Source: Lampris incognitus
Taxonomy: Eukaryota > Chordata > Actinopteri > Lampriformes > Lampridae
Direction: 5' to 3'
Assembly: GCF_029633865.1 (NCBI RefSeq)
Contig: NC_079211.1
Span: 68,997,462-69,061,461 of the forward strand
DNA: 64,000 nt
Both the position numbers and the translations under genes were made by a program. Below are positions 58,601-64,000 of this stretch, one piece after another (position 1 is the stretch's first letter; the number at the start of each line of letters is the position of its first letter). A model generated the notes under the pieces. The model was not told the origin of the DNA, made no database searches, and saw only the letters and a program-made list of their open reading frames with translations.

Positions 58601-61600
58601 GGAGCCCTGCAAGTGTTACAATGAGGAACAATCTGTAACTCAGTAATGAGTGAGCCCTGCATATGTTACAAAGAGGAACAAACTATAACTCAGTAATGAG
58701 TGAGCCCTGCAGGTTATACAATAAAGAAGAAACTGTAACACTGGAATGAAGGAGCCCTGCAAGTGATACAATGAGTAACAATCTGTAACTCAGTAATGAG
58801 TGAGCCCTGCAGGTATTACAAAGAGGAACAAACTGTAACTCTGGAATGGAGCCCTGCAGGTATTACAATGAAGAACAAACTGTAACTCAGTAATGAGTGA
58901 GCCCTGCAGGTGTTAAAATGAGGAACAAACCGTAACTCAGTAATGAGTGAGCCCTGCAGGTGTTACAAAGAGGAACAAACTGTAACTCTGGAATGAAGGA
59001 GCACTGCATGTGTTACAATGAGGAACAATCTATAACTTATTAATGAGTGAGCCCTGCAGGTTTTACAAAGAGGAACAAACTGTAACTCAGTAATGAGTGA
59101 GCCCTGCAAGGTGTTACAATGAGGAACAAACTGTAACTCAGTAATGAGTGAGCCCTGCAGATGTTACAAAGAGGAACAAACTATAACTCAGTAATGAGTG
59201 AGCCCTGCAAGGTGTTACAATGAGGAACAAACTGTAACTCTGGAATGGAGCCCTGCAGGTATTACAATGAGGAACAAACTGTAACTCAGTAATGAGTGAG
59301 CCCTGCAAGGTGTTACAATGAGAAACAAACGGTAACTCAGTAATGAGTGAGCCCTGCAAGGTGTTACAATGAGAAACAAACTGTAACTCAGTAATGAGTG
59401 AGCCCTGCAAGGTGTTACAATGAGGAACAAACTGTAACTCTGGAATGGAGCCCTGCAGGTATTACAATGAAGAACAAACTGTAACTCAGTAATGAGTGAG
59501 CCCTGCAGGTGTTAAAATGAGGAACAAACCGTAACTCAGTAATGAGTGACCCCTGCAGGTTTTACAATGAGGAACAAACTGTAACTCTGGAATGAAGGAG
59601 CACTGCATGTGTTACAATGAGGAACAATCTATAACTTATTAATGAGTGAGCCCTGCAGGTGTTACAAAGAGGAACAAACTGTAACTCTGTAATGAAAGAG
59701 CCTTGCAGGGATTACAATGAGGAACAAACTGTAACTGTGGAATGGAAGAGCCCTTCGGGTATTACAATGAGGAACAAACTGTAACTCAGTAATGAGTGAG
59801 CCCTGCAAGGTGTTACAATGAGAAACAAACTGTAACTCAGTAATGAGTGAGCCCTGCAAGGTGTTACAATGAAGAACAAACTGTAACTCAGTAATGATTG
59901 AGCCCTGCAGGTATTACAATGAGGAACAAACTGTAACTCTGGAATGGAGCCCTGCAGGTATTACAATGAAGAACAAACTGTAACTCAGTAATGAGTGAGC
60001 CCTGCAGGTGTTACAATGAGGAACAAACCGTAACTCAGTAATGAGTGACCCCTGCAGGTTTTACAATGAGGAACAAACTGTAACTCTGGAATGAAGGAGG
60101 CCTGCAAGTGTTACAATGAGGAACAATCTATAACTTATTAATGAGTGAGCCCTGCAGGTGTTGAAAATAGGAACAAACTGTAACTCAGTAATGAGTGAGC
60201 CCTGCAAGGTGTTACAATGAGGAACAAACTTTAACTCAGTAATGAGTGAGCCCTGCAGGTGTTACAATGAGGAACAAACTGTAACTTATTAATGAGTGAG
60301 CCCTGCAGGTGTTACAAAGAGGAACAAACTGTAACTCAGTAATGAGTGAGCCCTGCAGGTGTTACAATGAGGAACAATTTATAACTCAGTAATGAGTGAG
60401 CCCTGCAGGTGTTACAAAGAGGAACAAACTGTGACTCTGTAATGAAAGAGCCCTGCAGGTATTACAATGAGGAACAATCTATAATTCAGTAATGCGTGAG
60501 CCCTGCATGTATCAAATGAGGAACAAACTGTAACTCTGTAATGAGTGAGCCCTGCAGGTTTTACAATGAGGAACAAACTGTAACTCAGTAATGAGTGAGC
60601 CCTGCAAGGTGTTACAATGAGGAACAAACTGTAACTCAATAATGAGTGAGCCCTGTAGGTATTACAATGAGGAACAAACTGTAACTCTGGAATGGAAGAG
60701 CCCTTCGGGTATTACAATGAGGATCAAACTGTAACTCAGTAATGAGTGAGCCCTGCAAGGTGTTACAATGAGAAACAAACGGTAACTCAGTAATGTGTGA
60801 GCCCTGCAAGGTGTTACAATGAGGAACAATCTGTAACTCAGTAATGAGTGAGCCCTGCAGGTATTACAATGAGGAACAAACTGTAACTCTGGAATGGAGC
60901 CCTGGAGGTATTACAATGAAGAACAAACTGTAACTCAGTAATGAGTGAGCCCTGCAGGTGTTACAATGAGCAACAAAACGTAACTCAGTAATGAGTGACC
61001 CCTGCAGGTGTTACAATGAGGAACAAACTGTAACCCTGGAATGAAGGAGCCCTGCAAGTGTTACAATGAGGAACAATCTATAACTTATTAATGAGTGAGC
61101 TCTGCAGGTGTTACAAAGAGGAGCAAACTGTAACTCAGTAATGAGTGAGCCCTGCAAGGTGTTACACTGAAGAACAAACTGTAACTAAGTAATGAGTGAG
61201 CCCTGCAGGTATTACAATGAGGAACAAACTGTAACTCTGGAATGGAGCCCTGCAGGTATTACAATGAAGAACAAACTGTAACTCAGTAATGAGTGAGCCC
61301 TGCAGGGTGTTACAATGAGGAACAAACCGTAACTCAGTAATGAGTGACCCCTGCAGGTTTTACAATGAGGAACAAACTGTAACTCTGGAATGGAGCCCTG
61401 CAGGTATTACAATGAGGAACAATCTATAACTTATTAATGAGTGAGCCCTGCAGGTGTTGAAAATAGGAACAAACTGTAACTCGGTAATGAGTGAGCCCTG
61501 CAATGTGTTACAATGAGGAACAAACTGTAACTCAGTAATGAGTGAGCCCTGCAGGTGTTACAATGAGGAACAAACTGTAACTTATTAATGAGTGAGCCCT

Positions 61601-63300
61601 GCAGGTGTTACAAAGAGGAACAAACTGTAACTCAGTAATGAGTGAGCCCTGCAAGGTGTTACAATGATGAACAAACTGTAACTCAGTATTGAGTGAGCCC
61701 TGCAGGTGTTACAATGAGGAACAAACTGTAACTCTGGAATGAAGGAGCCCTGCAGGTGTTACAATGAGGAACAATTTATAACTCAGTAATGAGTGAGCCC
61801 TGCAGGTGTTACAAAGAGGAACAAACTGTGACTCTGTAATGAAAGAGCCCTGCAGGTATTACAATGAGGAACAATCTATAATTCAGTAATGCGTGAGCCC
61901 TGCATGTATCAAATGAGGAACAAACTGTAACTCTGTAATGAGTGAGCCCTGCAGGTTTTACAATGAGGAAAAAACTGTAACTCAGTAATGAGTGAGCCCT
62001 GCAAGGTGTTACAATGAGGAACAAACTGTAACTCAATAATGAGTGAGCCCTGTAGGTATTACAATGAAGAACAAACTGTAACTCTGGAATGGAAGAGCCC
62101 TTCGGGTATTACAATGAGGAACAAACTGTAACTCAGTAATGAGTGAGCCCTGCAAGGTGTTACAATGAGAAACAAACGGTAACTCAGTAATGAGTGAGCC
62201 CTGCAAGGTGTTACAATGAGAAACAAACTGTAACTCAGTAATGAGTAAGCCCTGCAAGGTGTTACAATGAGGAACAAACTGTAACTCTGGAATGGAGCCC
62301 TGCAGGTATTACAATGAAGAACAAACTGTAACTCAGTAATGAGTGAGCCCTGCAGGTTTTACAATGAGGAAGAAACTGTAACTCTGGAATGAAGGAGCCC
62401 TGCAAGTGTTACAATGAGGAACAATCTGTAACTCAGTAATGAGTGAGCCCTGCATATGTTACAAAGAGGAACAAACTATAACTCAGTAATGAGTGAGCCC
62501 TGCAGGTTATACAATAAAGAAGAAACTGTAACACTGGAATGAAGGAGCCCTGCAAGTGATACAATGAGTAACAATCTGTAACTCAGTAATGAGTGAGCCC
62601 TGCAGGTATTACAAAGAGGAACAAACTGTAACTCTGGAATGGAGCCCTGCAGGTATTACAATGAAGAACAAACTGTAACTCAGTAATGAGTGAGCCCTGC
62701 AGGTGTTAAAATGAGGAACAAACCGTAACTCAGTAATGAGTGAGCCCTGCAGGTGTTACAAAGAGGAACAAACTGTAACTCTGGAATGAAGGAGCACTGC
62801 ATGTGTTACAATGAGGAACAATCTATAACTTATTAATGAGTGAGCCCTGCAGGTTTTACAAAGAGGAACAAACTGTAACTCAGTAATGAGTGAGCCCTGC
62901 AAGGTGTTACAATGAGGAACAAACTGTAACTCAGTAATGAGTGAGCCCTGCAGATGTTACAAAGAGGAACAAACTATAACTCAGTAATGAGTGAGCCCTG
63001 CAAGGTGTTACAATGAGGAACAAACTGTAACTCTGGAATGGAGCCCTGCAGGTATTACAATGAGGAACAAAGTGTAACTCAGTAATGAGTGAGCCCTGCA
63101 AGGTGTTACAATGAGAAACAAACGGTAACTCAGTAATGAGTGAGCCCTGCAAGGTGTTACAATGAGAAACAAACTGTAACTCAGTAATGAGTGAGCCCTG
63201 CAAGGTGTTACAATGAGGAACAAACTGTAACTCTGGAATGGAGCCCTGCAGGTATTACAATGAAGAACAAAATGTAACTCAGTAATGAGTGAGCCCTGCA
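52601..63300. repeat. Satellite segment 6: 3,793-bp higher-order repeat, ~2.8 copies
   Basis: Markers at 54317, 56713, 58110, 60506 and 61903 alternate 2,396 and 1,397 bp (sum 3,793). Many other positions repeat at exactly 3,793 (54447/58240/62033; 55345/59138/62931). Copies 2 and 3 share changes absent from copy 1 (a codon-size variant near 58455/62248). The period breaks at about 63,300. Confidence 0.9.
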
Positions 63301-64000
63301 GGTGTTACAATGAGGAACAAACCGTAACTCAGTAATGAGTGACCGCTGCAGGTTTTACAATGAGGAAGAAACTGTAACTCTGGAATGAAGGAGGCCTGCA
63401 AGTGTTACAATGAGGAACAATCTATAACTTATTAATGAGTGAGCCCTGCAGGTGTTGAAAATAGGAACAAACTGTAACTCAGTAATGAGTGAGCCCTGCA
63501 AGGTGTTACAATGAGGAACAAACTGTAACTCAGTAATGAGTGAGCCCTGCAGGTGTTACAATGAGGAACAAACTGTAACTTATTAATGAGTGAGCCCTGC
63601 AGGTGTTGAAAATAGGAACAAACTGTAACTCAGTAATGAGTGAGCCCTGCAAGGTGTTACAATGAGGAACAAACTGTAACTCAGTAATGAATGAGCCCTG
63701 CAGGTGTTACAATGAGGAACAATCTGTAACTCAGTAATGAGTGAGCCCTGCATATGTTACAAAGAGGAACAAACTATAACTCAGTAATGAGTGAGCCCTG
63801 CAGGTTATACAATAAAGAAGAAACTGTAACACTGGAATGAAGGAGCCCTGCAAGTGATACAATGAGTAACAATCTGTAACTCAGTAATGAGTGAGCCCTG
63901 CAGGTATTACAAAGAGGAACAAACTGTAACTCTGGAATGGAGCCCTGCAGGTATTACAATGAAGAACAAACTGTAACTCAGTAATGAGTGAGCCCTGCAG
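63301..64000. repeat. Satellite segment 7: array continues past the window
   Basis: After the break the order of monomer types resembles segments 3-4 (TGTTGAAAATAGG, AATGAATGAGCC, GACCGCTGCAGG types) rather than a fourth 3,793-bp copy. The last bases, GAGCCCTGCAG, are mid-monomer. Confidence 0.8.

Larger units (their letters stand above)
15882..64000. repeat. 50-bp satellite DNA array, >48 kb, open at the right edge
   Basis: The consensus unit is AACAAACTGTAACTCAGTAA, TGAGTGAGCCCTGCAGGTGT, TACAATGAGG (50 bp), all copies in the same orientation, about 960 in the window and none interrupted by other DNA. Recurrent variants include a 51-bp form (GCAAGGTGTT), a 47-bp form with a 3-bp deletion (GGAATGGAGCC), a 49-bp form (GCATGTATCAAATG), a CTTCGGG form replacing CTGCAGG, an ACTTATTAATG form and a TGTTGAAAATAGG form. 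Most units contain a CTGCAG site and the dyad ACTCA-GTAA-TGAGT. Because 50 is not a multiple of 3 and the minus strand has few stops, 65-122-codon open frames appear repeatedly; they are not genes. The role (centromeric, pericentromeric or interstitial) cannot be told from sequence. Confidence 0.98.

Noticed and set aside
15944..63223. Dozens of 60-122-codon minus-strand reading frames such as MQGSLITELQFVSHCNTLQGS
   Set aside because: They are translations of the 50-bp satellite in all three phases. They recur with the repeat, lack codon structure and end at random variant stops, so they are not a protein family.
15882..64000. CRISPR-like array
   Set aside because: The whole unit is repeated with no unique spacers, in an animal genome and without cas genes.
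15882..64000. CENP-B box in the satellite
   Set aside because: The TTCGGG of the CTTCGGG variant was checked, but the required TTCG....A..CGGG spacing is not met.

Overview
The window reads as non-coding, repeat-dominated DNA from a vertebrate, most likely a teleost fish. The evidence is the repeat types (fish-type Ty3/Gypsy elements including a chromodomain chromovirus, RTE-like and L2-like LINE fragments, a tRNA-derived SINE, several hAT elements), the long CA and GACA microsatellites, and one exon that looks like netrin-G. There are no bacterial-style genes, operons or ribosome binding sites.

Bases 1-2,493 hold an internally deleted LINE reverse transcriptase (1-700) and a tRNA-derived SINE. 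The SINE is split by a 1.14-kb hAT-like element (825-1,966) with an 8-bp target duplication. Bases 2,494-7,957 are one near full-length Ty3/Gypsy retrotransposon on the minus strand, with both LTRs, PBS, PPT and a TTGAT target duplication. Its gag, protease, RT, RNase H and integrase are all recognisable but frameshifted, and a second hAT-type MITE (5,493-6,056, 8-bp duplication) sits inside RT. This Gypsy element itself landed in a short tandem repeat at the end of an L2-like LINE fragment, whose coding part (8.0-8.2 kb, minus) also gave rise to a 27-bp minisatellite.

Bases 8.2-13.3 kb are mostly simple and tandem repeats: a 27-bp minisatellite, a GTT/GCT tract, a GACA tract with a roughly 100-bp super-repeat, CA and CAT tracts, and a 38/39-bp minisatellite. 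In their midst, 10,452-10,664 encodes a signal peptide plus the start of a laminin N-terminal domain like netrin-G2, ending at a GT donor that runs straight into the CA repeat. This is the only candidate cellular coding sequence seen.

Bases 13.27-15.88 kb hold the 3' part of a chromodomain Gypsy element with its LTR, two LINE 3' fragments and a frameshifted hAT transposase. The transposase reading frame is cut off at about 15,882 by the start of a giant satellite.

Bases 15,882-64,000 (three quarters of the window, still running at the edge) are one uninterrupted head-to-tail array of a 50-bp monomer, roughly 960 copies. Diagnostic monomer variants recur at fixed long spacings (2,501; 2,000; 1,752; alternating 2,396 and 1,397 bp), so the array has multi-kilobase higher-order repeats. 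These change from segment to segment and become younger and more uniform to the right. The many short minus-strand reading frames in the array are by-products of a stop-poor monomer and are not annotated as genes.
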